A stretch of DNA of 64,000 nucleotides from Syntrophus sp963665935 (GCA_963665935.1 OY762510.1:1054001-1118000); one strand, 5' to 3'; shown: positions 8,799 through 17,821, numbered from the stretch's first letter. Program-made: numbers and translations. The notes: generated by a model from the letters alone, not told the origin.

Positions 8799-8938
8799 TT
8801 TGTTTAATTGCCTATTCCGCCACTCGATCCCGATAGCATCCGCCCCCCTGGAATGGCTAGTGGTGTTGCTTAATTTTTTTTGTCCTAACCCATACTCCTA
8901 GAACCTTCTTGGTTCAAGGACGCACATTTTGTTCTCAT

Positions 8939-9868
8939 TTATTTTACGAACCCTTGTTGTCGTCCGAGAGCGATAAGAACCGCAGCCATGACGACCACGA
9001 CGACCAAGAGACCCAAGCGCACGCTCAACTGTTCGTGCCGGCGCAACAGCGGGATGGCGAAAGCGAACGTGAGCAGCGGCGATGTGTTCTTCAACGCTGT
9101 GGTAATGGCCACTGTTCCACCGTACTTCAGTGCGAGGATGAACCCGACTGTTCCTACTGCATTCGCAACACCGGAGAGCAGGAGAAAAGTCCCTCTCTTC
9201 CACCCCACAGCAACAATCTCCTGCAACTTGCCTGCAACCGCATAGTAAACAAAGATGGCAACCAGCCCGGCCATGATATTGATGGCAGCACCCACTACAG
9301 CAGCGGGAAGCAATGCTATACCCAAACCTCTCAGAACACCGCCGGCGGCGAAGCAGAAACCTGCAAGCACCCCCATCGCGATTCCAATAACGGTTTGGCT
9401 GGAACTGCGCGGCTCCATCTGAATCTGTTTATTGGTGCCGGCGCTTTCCCAGACAAAAGCGACTGCTCCGGCCATAAGAATCAGGATTCCGATGCCGGAG
9501 AGCAGGGAAACCCACTGTCCGAGAACCAAGAAGCCAAGAATAACAGCGAAGATGTTATCTACCAGAACGAAGCAGGACGTCCGGGTAGCACCGATTCGGT
9601 GAATGGCCGCAAGAAGCGCAGCCTGTCCAGCAAGTGCGGTAACGAGTCCGGCCGCCACAAAGTAGAGAACTCCCCGCCAATGCATCCCAGCTTGCGGCAG
9701 GCCACCCAGAAAAGGAACAGAAAGGAGAAGAGCGATTGTGCCCCCGACTAGGTTTATGAAGAGGGCAGTGAAGGAAGATACCCGAGAATCTTTCATCCCC
9801 AATTGGGTGAGGATGTTCGTCCAAGCAAAGCCCATCGCTGCGAGGACAGCAAATCCGATAGCGTCCAT
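8939..9868 (-). CDS. EamA/DMT-superfamily permease
   Basis: About 309 residues with ten hydrophobic segments arranged as two five-helix EamA repeats, the standard drug/metabolite transporter plan. The first repeat runs to about residue 140 and the second starts near 160 after a hydrophilic linker (ESAGTNKQIQMEPRSS). ATG 9868 has AGGAGGAG just upstream, which beats the earlier TTG. It is an inner-membrane exporter or importer of a small metabolite; the substrate is not predictable. It appears to stand alone. Confidence 0.85.
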   Translation of the reverse strand: MDAIGFAVLAAMGFAWTNILTQLGMKDSRVSSFTALFINLVGGTIALLLSVPFLGGLPQAGMHWRGVLYFVAAGLVTALAGQAALLAAIHRIGATRTSCFVLVDNIFAVILGFLVLGQWVSLLSGIGILILMAGAVAFVWESAGTNKQIQMEPRSSSQTVIGIAMGVLAGFCFAAGGVLRGLGIALLPAAVVGAAINIMAGLVAIFVYYAVAGKLQEIVAVGWKRGTFLLLSGVANAVGTVGFILALKYGGTVAITTALKNTSPLLTFAFAIPLLRRHEQLSVRLGLLVVVVVMAAVLIALGRQQGFVK

Positions 9869-9965
9869 ATCTCCTCCTTGTGCCTGTGTCAAACGACTAC
9901 CGCTGTAACTTTAAAACTGGCGAGGGCCATTAGTGATACAAAACTCCCATAACAATAAAGAGTCA

Positions 9966-10415
9966 TCAGGGGCAGGTTTTGAGCTTTTCAGCAATCAAAC
10001 ATCCATACTCCCCCGCTATTTTCATAGCCTCCGGTTCGCTTGGAGATTTCAGAGACAAAGGTTGGGTAACCATCCTCATGCCCAAAATGTGGTACATCGT
10101 ATCAAAAATCCGTCGCGGCGCCTCACCACTCCAACCATATGCCCCGAAGGCCCCTCCGATCTTGCCCTTGAGACGGACCTTCTCAGCTAAGAAGAGGAGG
10201 CGCTTCATGGAACTCATCATTTCGCCATGATAGGTGGCGGATCCGAATATGTAAGCATCGTAACCGGCCAAATCGCTGTCCTTTACTATTTCCACGGCTT
10301 TTTTAATGTCGGCTTCAACACCATTATCCATAAGGCCTTTCGCGATGAGCTCGCCGAGTGCCCGCGTCGCTCCCTTGAGTGTATCGTAGATCACCAGTGC
10401 ACGTGCCATAATCAT
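9966..10415 (-). CDS. Flavodoxin-fold protein
   Basis: About 149 residues matching a single flavodoxin domain like the FMN part of FprA-type flavoproteins. The phosphate-binding loop is VIYDTLKGATRALG, then YIFGSATYHGEMMSSM and FGAYGWSGEAPRRI cover the isoalloxazine loops. A GGAGGAAGG site fits an ATG at 10415 or 10409; the longer frame to 10493 is unlikely. There is no attached metallo-beta-lactamase or rubredoxin domain, so it probably carries electrons or assists a partner. FMN binding is a family inference. Confidence 0.85.
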   Translation of the reverse strand: MIMARALVIYDTLKGATRALGELIAKGLMDNGVEADIKKAVEIVKDSDLAGYDAYIFGSATYHGEMMSSMKRLLFLAEKVRLKGKIGGAFGAYGWSGEAPRRIFDTMYHILGMRMVTQPLSLKSPSEPEAMKIAGEYGCLIAEKLKTCP

Positions 10416-10556
10416 TCCTTCCTCCGTCGGTTTATCCGAACCAGAACGTGGGGAAAACAATTTCAGCATTTCTCGGAAAGCCTCACGGGTCAAGGTAGGT
10501 CAATCGTGATCCTTTCTGTCGTTATTGCATACTACCGAGAGAACGATAATTTCTCG

Positions 10557-11348
10557 TCAGGTCTCTATCGGTGCCCCGCTCAGTATGTCTCTCACACCAT
10601 TCAATATGTAACGGGGCTTGTAGGGATAGCGGACCAGATCCTCTCCAGACGTGACCCCACTAAGCACCAGAAGGGTATCAATCTCGGAGTTGATTCCGGC
10701 GACAATATCGGTTTCCATGGAGTCACCGATGAATATCGCATCCTCCCGACTGCATTCCAAGCATCTTAACGCGTGGCGAATCATAAGCGGGTTCGGTTTA
10801 CCCATGAAATACGCCCGCCTGCCCGTGGCGCGTTCGATAGGCGCAATCAGCGCGCCGCAACCTGGGAATATGCCACGATTGGTGGGCAGGACAAAATCTG
10901 GATTAGTGCCAATGAGCTTTGCCCCAGCAAGCACAAGCTTGATTGCATGGGAGACTTTTTCAAATGAGTAAGAACTAGACTCCCCTACTACTACATAGTC
11001 GGGATCAATGTCGTTCATGGATATCCCGGCTTGATAGAGCGCATTCGTGAGTCCAGCGTCGCCGATCACGTACGCGCTGCCCCCCGGCTCTTGGGAGGCA
11101 AGGAAACTCGCCGTGGCCAAGGAAGCGGTATAGAAATGCATGGCATCCACTTCCGCCCCCAATTTGCTTAACCTATACTGCAACTCTTCACGCGTACGCT
11201 GACTGTTATTCGTCAGGAATAGATACTGCTTCCCCTCCTGCTCTAGCCAGCGGAGAAATTCGCAGGCGCCAGGGAGGAGTGACTCCCCATGATAGATCAC
11301 CCCGTCCATGTCACAGATAAAACCAATTTTGCGCTGAATTTCATGCAT
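10557..11348 (-). CDS. HAD-IIA family phosphatase (NagD-like), second copy
   Basis: A 263-residue HAD-IIA hydrolase. Motif I is GFICDMDGVIYHGE, motif II is YLFLTNNSQRTREEL, the cap carries YVVVGESSSYSFEKV, and the C-terminus has IFIGDSMETDIVAGINSEIDTLLVLSG. It is paralogous to the gene at 6200-7006 but clearly diverged. A GGGAGAT site lies 7 bases before ATG 11348. It lies about 140 bases upstream of the flavodoxin-like gene on the same strand, so co-transcription is possible. Substrate unknown. Confidence 0.9.
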   Translation of the reverse strand: MHEIQRKIGFICDMDGVIYHGESLLPGACEFLRWLEQEGKQYLFLTNNSQRTREELQYRLSKLGAEVDAMHFYTASLATASFLASQEPGGSAYVIGDAGLTNALYQAGISMNDIDPDYVVVGESSSYSFEKVSHAIKLVLAGAKLIGTNPDFVLPTNRGIFPGCGALIAPIERATGRRAYFMGKPNPLMIRHALRCLECSREDAIFIGDSMETDIVAGINSEIDTLLVLSGVTSGEDLVRYPYKPRYILNGVRDILSGAPIET

Positions 11349-11486
11349 GTTTTTGATCTCCCATTAAGGCCTTTAGGGAAATTGTGTCCTTATTCAATCT
11401 ATCGGGTTAGGACATGCAGCCCTTTGAGGTTCCGAGCCATGTAGGCAAGGCTCCATTCTCCTTGTGCCTTCTCAAAACCATCATCA

Positions 11487-11524
11487 TTCTACCGGGCTGC
11501 CAAAAGATCGACAACCCGGTAGAA
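11487..11524. terminator. 10-bp hairpin downstream of outer-membrane protein gene
   Basis: Arms 11487-11496 and 11515-11524 (TTCTACCGGG / CCCGGTAGAA) pair perfectly. It lies between two minus-strand genes, just past the stop of the outer-membrane protein gene, but has no T-run. Confidence 0.45.
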
Positions 11525-11594
11525 CTTATCCTACCGTTAAACAATGTGTCACGTCTGCTTGCTGCTTTCCCATTCTCCTGATCTGAAGCTGGAA

Positions 11595-12518
11595 TTAGAA
11601 AGCGTAGACAACGTTGAACCAGAACTTGTCGCCTTCAGGCCTGTTTCTCGCGTCTATCTCGGACTGCCACTTGAGAATGAACATCATGTTCTTGTAATCA
11701 TACTTCACCTCAGGACCAATGGCAAACACCCGGCCTTCAAACCCGTCTGTGCCCACTTTTTTCCCGTCCTGTTCATCGTTCGACATCTGGTGATAGTAGT
11801 AACCACCGACACCAACAGCCAATTCCTTATTGATGTGATAACCGAGGGTGTAGTCCGCATGGAACTCCTGGCCGGATCGATAATTCGTGTCATCATTTTT
11901 CGTGTTGAAATCGTACATTAACTTGGCGGAGGCCTCCAAGCCGCCGTCGCTCAGGTAGGTCCCGCAGAGCACGGGTTCAAAGGTCCAGTAATTCCTCCCG
12001 GGGTTTGCCATATGGTCCTTGTCGAAGTCACCAGTTGGCATAAAGATGTCAAGACCCGTGACCACGTGGAAATTCTTGAAGTGCCAACCGAGAATGATCG
12101 GATTGACGATTATGTCGCCCAGTCCGAAACGGTTGTCGCCTCTGCCACCGGCTTCCACATCCATATAGAGCATGGGAACGAAGGCGTGAACAGCCCAATT
12201 GGCTCCGAGGATCTTTTTGTCAGTCACGTAGATGAACCGGAGCACCTCGGCTGTCACTTTCAGATCAAAATCGTGAATGAGGTCATTTCCGTCGTTGTCC
12301 TTGAAATTCTTAGCTGTGTAGTAGTTCACATGGTTTTTAAAATAGAACCCCGGCGGCGGGAGCGCCCCCAACATGAAATCATCGGCGCCGTTCGGGTACG
12401 CCCCACCCCCGCCTTCGGTCGCAAGGACCGTCCCCGTGAAAACAACCGGGCTCAAGAGCACAGTTGCCAACATCAACATGGTGAACCATTTCCGAAACAT
12501 TTCCAACTTCTTTCTCAT
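11595..12518 (-). CDS. SphA / phenol MetA-pathway-type outer-membrane protein
   Basis: A 307-residue protein with a Sec signal peptide (residues 1 to about 34, cleavage near VLAT-EGG) and an all-beta mature part ending in Phe (FWFNVVYAF), as in outer-membrane barrels. The motifs LPPPGFYFKNHVNYY, GLGDIIVNPIILGWH and the GLDIFMPTGDFD strand match the family first noted beside meta-cleavage phenol genes. Such proteins are thought to pass hydrophobic substrates across the outer membrane. SD AGGAGG precedes ATG 12518. Its promoter region is a copy of that of the crotonase operon, so it probably feeds or exports the substrate of that pathway. Confidence 0.85.
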   Translation of the reverse strand: MRKKLEMFRKWFTMLMLATVLLSPVVFTGTVLATEGGGGAYPNGADDFMLGALPPPGFYFKNHVNYYTAKNFKDNDGNDLIHDFDLKVTAEVLRFIYVTDKKILGANWAVHAFVPMLYMDVEAGGRGDNRFGLGDIIVNPIILGWHFKNFHVVTGLDIFMPTGDFDKDHMANPGRNYWTFEPVLCGTYLSDGGLEASAKLMYDFNTKNDDTNYRSGQEFHADYTLGYHINKELAVGVGGYYYHQMSNDEQDGKKVGTDGFEGRVFAIGPEVKYDYKNMMFILKWQSEIDARNRPEGDKFWFNVVYAF

Positions 12519-12577
12519 ACTGATCCTCCTTTTTGGAATTTTGGTTTATTCAACGATCCCACGGGTTCGTCTCAAAC

Positions 12578-12893
12578 CTTATTAGGGTGCACATGTAGCT
12601 GTATTATATCTAATTTGTCAAGCAGAAATTGAATGTCGTTCAAAATAATTTCTACTGCCTAAATTTGTGTACGTTTCTTTATAAATAACATACAGATACG
12701 TGAGATATGTTTGTTTATGTTGTCATATTTCGTGCTTTTCCGTTTACTTGATATTCATCGATTCCACACACAAATAAATCCTGCTCAATAATTTGCTTAA
12801 CTGTCCATAAAAATTGACTTTCGCATCTGATGGCTTTACGATGACAGCATGCGCATCACCGGACATTGTTCGAGACATGGTCATTACCCGTCC
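12578..12893. repeat. Dispersed ~310-bp repeat, copy 2
   Basis: Diverged copy of 4864-5175 in the same orientation relative to the downstream minus-strand gene. Conserved blocks extend from the promoter through GCATGCGCATCACC to ACATTGTTCGAGACATG, after which the copies part and transposase debris starts here. Confidence 0.85.
12592..12642 (-). promoter_or_regulatory. Predicted promoter and operator, second copy
   Basis: TTGACA (12621-12616) and TACATG (12597-12592) are 18 nt apart on the minus strand. TGAATG-T-CGTTCA (12630-12642, one mismatch from a perfect palindrome) lies eight bases upstream of the -35. All three elements and their spacing match 4875-4925. The start codon of the outer-membrane protein gene is about 75 bases downstream. 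Confidence 0.6.
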
Positions 12894-13520
12894 ATCAGAA
12901 TTTACCGCGAGTTGGACATCCAACGCTCATTGGCAATGACGCCAAGGCTTGGGTTGTTTCCGTCGCGCTTGCCGAAAACCGACCGAGCTGAGGTACGCTC
13001 AGGAAACCTGGACCTACAGCTTGCTGATCAAGCATCTTCGTCAGCACTGTCAAGAGCAGGGTCACCCAAGCTTGGCCAAAATTGGCAAGGGCACTTGCAT
13101 GCCATTTTGCCCAAGAGTAATATCAAGCCCCGCAGGATCAGCTACTACCTTAAGCGCAAAGATCTGGATTTTGATGCAAAGATGGCCGAAGTCCTCTGTG
13201 TTTATAAATAAGAGGTGGAAATGCTCAACACCTCTAAAGAACAATGTCGCAACGTCCTGCGATGAAAAACCCGGCATTAGGATATCAAGAATATTGCTGC
13301 CGATCCCAGACCGATATGCTGCCCAGGGCCGGAACTATGAATACAAAAGGGAGGGAATTGTGTCGCTTTTTGCCGGCATCGACCTGCATCCCGGCCAGTC
13401 CATACGCTGGTCAATGACCGTCATGGCAGTCGTGAGTTTGTCGAATTTCTCACTCTGCTGGACCGAAGCTATCAGGTGGGCTGAAGGATTCGGCACAGAT
13501 CGGGGTGAAGAGATGTGAAA
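12894..13520 (+). pseudogene. IS630-family transposase remnant
   Basis: Fragments in successive frames spell an IS630 transposase: ELRYAQETWTYSLLIKHLR then KIGKGT (12990-13100), ILPKSNIKPRRISYYLKRKD and MAEVLCVYK (13098-13208), DEKPGI (about 13260), YEYKREG and VSLFAGIDLH (13330-13390), and a degraded REFVEFLTLLD (13425-13460). Several frameshifts break it and the C-terminal DDE part is missing. No terminal repeats could be identified. It is an inactive relic. Confidence 0.8.
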
Positions 13521-13665
13521 CCAGGAAGATGTTTCTTGTTCTACCTTCGTGCAGGGGGGGCAGGTTCGTTGCGATGTTGCAACATCTCCATGCAGGAAGC
13601 AATCGGAGCTTTCCGCCCCCTCTCCGGAAAAATGCAGACTTAAGGCAGTGTCTCGTATTGCAGCG

Positions 13666-14025
13666 CTACCGCGACAGGCCCACCGCATAACCTATCCTCA
13701 TTTGAGTTTTCGCCGGCGTACTTGCCTCATGACCACGAAAAAGCTTTTCGAATTCCTTGTGGCACAAAGAAGGAGATACGGCCCAACGCACGTGAGACCC
13801 GATTTTTTGCACCCTTAAAGTATTCAGGTTGATTCCTTTCACAATTCCATGAATAATTTCACCATTCTTGGTCCGCCGAAACCATACCTGGTCACCGATG
13901 GCGAACTGCCCTTTTGCCTCTCGTTCCCGCTCCCTTTCCTTGTCCCTGATCAAGGCTACAAGCTGCCTGTTGATCTCGTGCAACTCCTCAATACTCTTGC
14001 TTTCCAATCCCTCTGTAATTTCCAT
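13666..14025 (-). CDS. Small KOW/SH3-like hypothetical protein
   Basis: About 119 residues. The first third is a charged helix (EELHEINRQLVALIRDKERERERE), followed by a small beta domain (FAIGDQVWFRRTKNGEIIHG then IVKGINLNTLRVQKIG) that looks like a KOW/SH3-type barrel. An AAGGAGAAG site supports ATG 14025 over the upstream start at 14046. I do not recognise the family. It stands alone between an IS remnant and an AT-rich regulatory region. A nucleic-acid-binding role would fit the fold but is a guess. Confidence 0.6.
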   Translation of the reverse strand: MEITEGLESKSIEELHEINRQLVALIRDKEREREREAKGQFAIGDQVWFRRTKNGEIIHGIVKGINLNTLRVQKIGSHVRWAVSPSLCHKEFEKLFRGHEASTPAKTQMRIGYAVGLSR

Positions 14026-14244
14026 CTTACTTCTCCTTATATTCACATCTTTATTTATGATCGTTTTTCACCGAGCTGCCTCCATCATGAGACAACTCCC
14101 GGGCACAGTTGCTTCCTTACATGCACAACTGCCATTCCCTCCCCAGCTCTCGGTGTTACGAGATTTTTTCTGAGCTTCCAGCCGGAGCGATATAATATAC
14201 GACCTATAGCTACAGCATAAAGACGCAGCCGTCAAGAAATATTT

Positions 14245-14481
14245 TGAATACTATTCATTTTATACAAAACAACGATCAACAAATAAAAATTTTTTTTATA
14301 TTTATAGATCATTCACCATTATTATGAATAATATAGCTCACTGCATCTCTACCGAGGAATACATGAGCAATATTCATTTTATGCCATAATAGTGAAAAAT
14401 GCAGGCACCAGCAACGGCCGTTCGGATTACAGGCAGCCCGAGAAACACCCCCTTCAGCAAGAAATTATTGAATATTGCTCA
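14245..14481. promoter_or_regulatory. Three 13-bp operator-like sites upstream of TetR gene
   Basis: Site 1 (14245-14257) is the perfect palindrome TGAATA-C-TATTCA. Site 2 (14364-14376) is TGAGCA-A-TATTCA, and site 3 (14469-14481) is its exact reverse complement, TGAATA-T-TGCTCA. All share length, single-base centre and outer TGA/TCA ends with the operator at 4913-4925. Site 3 ends 48 bases before the -35 of the TetR promoter. They are good candidates for autoregulation. Confidence 0.55.
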
Positions 14482-14528
14482 CTTTCTTATAATGCAGGTA
14501 ATAAATAGATTTATTTGAATAATTCTCC

Positions 14529-14556
14529 TTGACAAATAAAGATAAATAGCTAAGAT
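14529..14556 (+). promoter_or_regulatory. Predicted sigma70 promoter for TetR gene
   Basis: TTGACA (14529-14534), 16-nt spacer, TAAGAT (14551-14556). It would give a leader of about 275 nt containing the hairpin-rich element at 14588-14812. Confidence 0.6.
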
Positions 14557-14587
14557 TGAACAAAGTTCATATTTATTTTTAAGTAAA

Positions 14588-14812
14588 CCACCACCGACCT
14601 TGTCGGTGGCTTTATTAAGGGACGACAACTCCTGACAATGTCATTCGCTGTCGTCCCTTCACAAATGGCATGAAAAAACGGGGTATGTATAATTCCATAC
14701 CGCCTTGAGTGAATGGCACAAAAACCGTTTTTGCTCATCAACATCGTTGATTCGCCATTGGTGTAGGGCCTTCGCCCCCATGCCCCACCACTGACAATGT
14801 CAGTGGTTTTGA
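14588..14812. repeat. Hairpin-rich element flanked by similar palindromes
   Basis: About 225 bp bounded by two related palindromes, CCACCGAC-CTT-GTCGGTGG (14591-14609) and CCACTGAC-AAT-GTCAGTGG (14788-14806), each preceded by ACCA or CCCA and followed by TTT-rich sequence and ATTAA. Between them are a 9-bp stem (14619-14627 with 14649-14657) that encloses the palindrome TGACA-A-TGTCA (14633-14643), and a 6-bp stem (14682-14687 with 14696-14701). The layout suggests a small non-autonomous element or a structured RNA in the TetR leader. Confidence 0.55.
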
Positions 14813-14838
14813 TCATTAATAAAGCAAAGATTCTCACC

Positions 14839-15447
14839 GTGATAAAAAAGAAAGATTTAAGGAAACAGCAGATCCTTCAGGCAGCGATTGAAGTTTTCGG
14901 TAAAAGCAATTTTCAAAGTGCCAGCATCTCCGAAATTGCTCAGAGGGCAAACATCGCAGAAGGTACCATTTATCAGTACTTCAAGAACAAGGAAGACCTT
15001 TTCTTCTCAATACCCGCGCAAAAGACGGAGGCATTCTGCGATGAGCTTGATCTTCACATCGAAGGTATCCATGATGCTTTCAATAAACTAAGGAAATTAA
15101 CCTGGTACTATCTCTATTTCTTCAAAACAAATCCGGATTACGCCCGGATCCTGATGCTCGAGATGCGTGTGAACAAGAGTTTCTTCAAATCCAGGACGTT
15201 TGGCAAGGTGCGGGTCTTTAATGACAAAGTCCTTGAAATCATCAAGGAAGGCCAGGAAGAAAACTTCATAAGGAATGATATGGAAGGACGTGTCATCCGG
15301 GAGGTGCTGCTGGGTTTTCTGGAGCACAGGGTCACTCGATGGCTGCTTAAAGAGGAAAAATATGACCTCCTCGCAAATTATGGAGAAATCTTTGACCTCG
15401 TTTTTAACGGGATTAAATCCCCGAATGCAGAAAGAAGACATATGTAA
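14839..15447 (+). CDS. TetR/AcrR-family transcriptional regulator
   Basis: About 202 residues. The N-terminal helix-turn-helix is canonical: RKQQILQAAIEVFGKSNFQS, then SISEIAQRANIAEGTIYQYF with KNKEDLFFSI. The all-helical C-terminal effector domain (residues about 60-200) is typical of acyl-CoA or small-ligand sensing TetR proteins. The start is uncertain. GTG 14839 gives the standard N-terminus but lacks a ribosome site; an in-frame ATG at 14797 falls in the loop of the last hairpin of the upstream element. It precedes a molybdopterin oxidoreductase, and three operator-like sites lie upstream. It may also control the two repeat promoters at 4875 and 12592 (inference). Confidence 0.85.
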   Translation: MIKKKDLRKQQILQAAIEVFGKSNFQSASISEIAQRANIAEGTIYQYFKNKEDLFFSIPAQKTEAFCDELDLHIEGIHDAFNKLRKLTWYYLYFFKTNPDYARILMLEMRVNKSFFKSRTFGKVRVFNDKVLEIIKEGQEENFIRNDMEGRVIREVLLGFLEHRVTRWLLKEEKYDLLANYGEIFDLVFNGIKSPNAERRHM

Positions 15448-15691
15448 TTGATCCGCTGGTCAATATTTTTAATGCCAAGGGATGATTTTAAGAACATTAA
15501 TGCTTAATATAATATATAATATGAAAGTAGGAACGTTTTTTTTGCACCACGATTTATGCTAAATAAAACGTATATTATGTCTAATATGACACGATACGGA
15601 TTCTTTGCATTCACGGATGCAATAATTGTTTATGATATTGTAATTACGAGCATAATACCTATTTAAGATAAACAAACAGGGAGGTAGGAAA

Positions 15692-17743
15692 ATGGAACGC
15701 AAAACAGTAGTCAGTGACTGCATGTCATGTGTGTGGGACTGTGGCATCAAGGTCACGCTGGAAGACGGCAAGATGGTAAAGGTGGAGGGATTGCCGGAAC
15801 ATCCTGTCAGCAAGGGGTATATCTGCCCCCGGGGTGAGTATCTCGCTGAATTTGTCTATTCATCGGACCGCATCAAATACCCCATGCGCCGGGTAGGCAA
15901 TACCTGGGAACGGCTCAGCTGGGAAGAGGCTTTAGACTTTGCCGCTGAAAAACTGGCAGCCATCAAAAAGAAGTACGGCGCCAAGGCACTGGCGATTTTC
16001 TGCGGCTCAATGGGCGTGGAAAATATAGAAGTGGCCGGATTTGCACAGAGATTCAAATCGGCTTACGGCACACCCAATCTTTTATCGGTGGAAAATATCT
16101 GTTACCGCTCCCGCATCCTGGCGCGCCAGATGACTTTCGGGCGGTATCCCATGGATTATCCGCCGGATGCACGCTGCATCATCCTCTGGGGCCATAACCC
16201 GGACGGTTCCAAGGGCATGCTGGCCGACATGATCCGGGAAAAAATTGAAAAGAGAGAGCTGGACCTGATTGTCATCGATCCCAAACGGACGCAGCTTTCC
16301 GAACTTGGCCTGCACATGGCAATCCGCCCGGGGACGGACGGGGCCATCGGCCTGGCCATGCTCAATGTCATCATCAACGAAGGTCTCTACGACAAGGAAT
16401 TCGTCGAGAAGTACACGATCGGCTTCGAAGAGCTGAAAGCGCACGTCCAGCAGTATACACCGGAATGGGCGGCGGAAATCACCTGGGCGGCGGCATCGGA
16501 CATCAAGGCGATCGCCCGGATCTTCGCGCAGTCCAAGCCCGGATGCATCGTCCAGGGCATCAACACCCTGGATCAGCACGTCAACGGCCTGCAACTGTCC
16601 AGGCTGCTGTCCATCCTGCAGATCGTTACCGGCAACATCGACAAACCCGGGACGTGGGTCACCATCCCCTTCCTGCGCATGACCGACCTGCGCCTTCCCA
16701 TGGACGAAGTGCCCATCGGCGCGGATCAATACCCGTTGTTCTACATGCTTTGGGGCAGAAAGTCACCGTACGGTATCGCGACCCTTTTCCCCCAGGCAGC
16801 CCTGGAAGGCAAACCCTATCCTGTCCGCGGCGCCATCGTGGCCGCAGCCAACCCGGCGGTTTCTTTCCCGGAAGCGAACAAGTTCATTGAGGCCTTCAAA
16901 TCCATGGATTTCTTAATGGCCATCGACATCGTCATGACCGAAACGGCAGAAATGGCCGATCTGGTCCTTCCGGCCTGCACCTTCATGGAGAAGGACGCCT
17001 TGGCCTACGTGTACGGCGTCGTCCACGGAGAACCTTTTGCCATGTACCACCACAAGGTCATTGAGCCGATCGGCGAGTCCAAACCCGACTGGTGGATCTG
17101 GACCGAGCTGGCACGCCGTCTGGGATTCGGCGACTTGTTCCCCTGGAATTCAGACGAGGAAGTGATGGATCATCTGCTGGAACCCAGCGGCATCACGGAG
17201 GAGTTAAAGGCAAATCCGATGGGCGTGTATTTCGACAAGCAGGATTACTTCGCTTACGAAAACAAGAAGATCAACACCCCCAGCGGTAAGATCGAAATCT
17301 ACTCCAAGACCCTGGAAGAGGCCGGTTACGACCCACTGCCGAAATATCTTGAGCCGGCGCAGAGCCCTGTCAGCACTCCGGAACTGGCCAAGGAGTTCCC
17401 GTTGATCCTGATCAGCGGCGCCCGGAGACAGGCCTTTACCCATACCCAGATGCGGCATGTCCCGCACCTTCGGGCACAGGAACCGGAACCCTTTGCCGAA
17501 ATGCATCCGGCAACTGCCAGCCGTTACGGGATCAAAGACGGGGAGCGCATCCGCCTTTCCACCCGCAACGGCAGCATCACCATGAGAGCAAAAGAGGAAC
17601 CGAGGTTATTGCCCGGGATCGTATCCGTTCCCCACGGCTGGTCACAGGCGAATGTCAACCTGCTGACCGACATGGATGTCCGCGACCCGATCACCGGTTA
17701 TCCCGATTTCAAGGCCCTGTTGTGCAAGATTGAATCTGTCTAG
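15692..17743 (+). CDS. Molybdopterin oxidoreductase, DMSO-reductase family
   Basis: A 683-residue Mo/W-bisMGD enzyme without Tat or Sec signal, so cytoplasmic. The N-terminal 4Fe-4S motif is C10-x2-C13-x3-C17-x27-C45 (CMSCVWDCG...YICPRG). The probable metal ligand is Cys137 (SVENICYRSR). Cofactor-binding segments include LWGHNPDGSKG, VIDPKRTQLSE, IAIRPGTDGAIGLAML-type residues and the C-terminal molydopterin-dinucleotide domain (TPSGKIEIYSKTLEEAGYDP). The position of Asp13 in acetylene hydratase is Val here, so it is not a typical acetylene hydratase. No electron-transfer subunits adjoin it. The substrate is unknown; placement behind a TetR gene suggests substrate-induced expression. Confidence 0.85.
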   Translation: MERKTVVSDCMSCVWDCGIKVTLEDGKMVKVEGLPEHPVSKGYICPRGEYLAEFVYSSDRIKYPMRRVGNTWERLSWEEALDFAAEKLAAIKKKYGAKALAIFCGSMGVENIEVAGFAQRFKSAYGTPNLLSVENICYRSRILARQMTFGRYPMDYPPDARCIILWGHNPDGSKGMLADMIREKIEKRELDLIVIDPKRTQLSELGLHMAIRPGTDGAIGLAMLNVIINEGLYDKEFVEKYTIGFEELKAHVQQYTPEWAAEITWAAASDIKAIARIFAQSKPGCIVQGINTLDQHVNGLQLSRLLSILQIVTGNIDKPGTWVTIPFLRMTDLRLPMDEVPIGADQYPLFYMLWGRKSPYGIATLFPQAALEGKPYPVRGAIVAAANPAVSFPEANKFIEAFKSMDFLMAIDIVMTETAEMADLVLPACTFMEKDALAYVYGVVHGEPFAMYHHKVIEPIGESKPDWWIWTELARRLGFGDLFPWNSDEEVMDHLLEPSGITEELKANPMGVYFDKQDYFAYENKKINTPSGKIEIYSKTLEEAGYDPLPKYLEPAQSPVSTPELAKEFPLILISGARRQAFTHTQMRHVPHLRAQEPEPFAEMHPATASRYGIKDGERIRLSTRNGSITMRAKEEPRLLPGIVSVPHGWSQANVNLLTDMDVRDPITGYPDFKALLCKIESV

Positions 17744-17771
17744 GCAATATCGGCAGAGATCATAGAATGAT

Positions 17772-17812
17772 AAAAAGCCCTGGAAGCTTGTAGCCGCTTC
17801 CAGGGCTTTTTT
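17772..17812. terminator. Bidirectional rho-independent terminator
   Basis: A-run plus GCCCTGGAAGC, an 8-nt loop, and GCTTCCAGGGC followed by TTTTTT. It lies between the convergent molybdopterin oxidoreductase genes and should end transcription from both sides. Confidence 0.95.
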
Positions 17813-17821
17813 AATTTGTGT

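Noticed and set aside
8909..9751. Long plus-strand open frame
   Set aside because: It lies antisense to the EamA permease, has a low-complexity, charged composition and no ribosome site; the permease is clearly the real gene.
14550..14837. 95-codon minus-strand frame across the hairpin element
   Set aside because: It runs through all the palindromes and lacks a ribosome site. It may be open only because of the repeat structure.
15692..17743. Annotation as formate dehydrogenase or thiosulfate reductase
   Set aside because: No selenocysteine or adjacent FeS and membrane subunits, and no Tat signal. A specific substrate cannot be supported.
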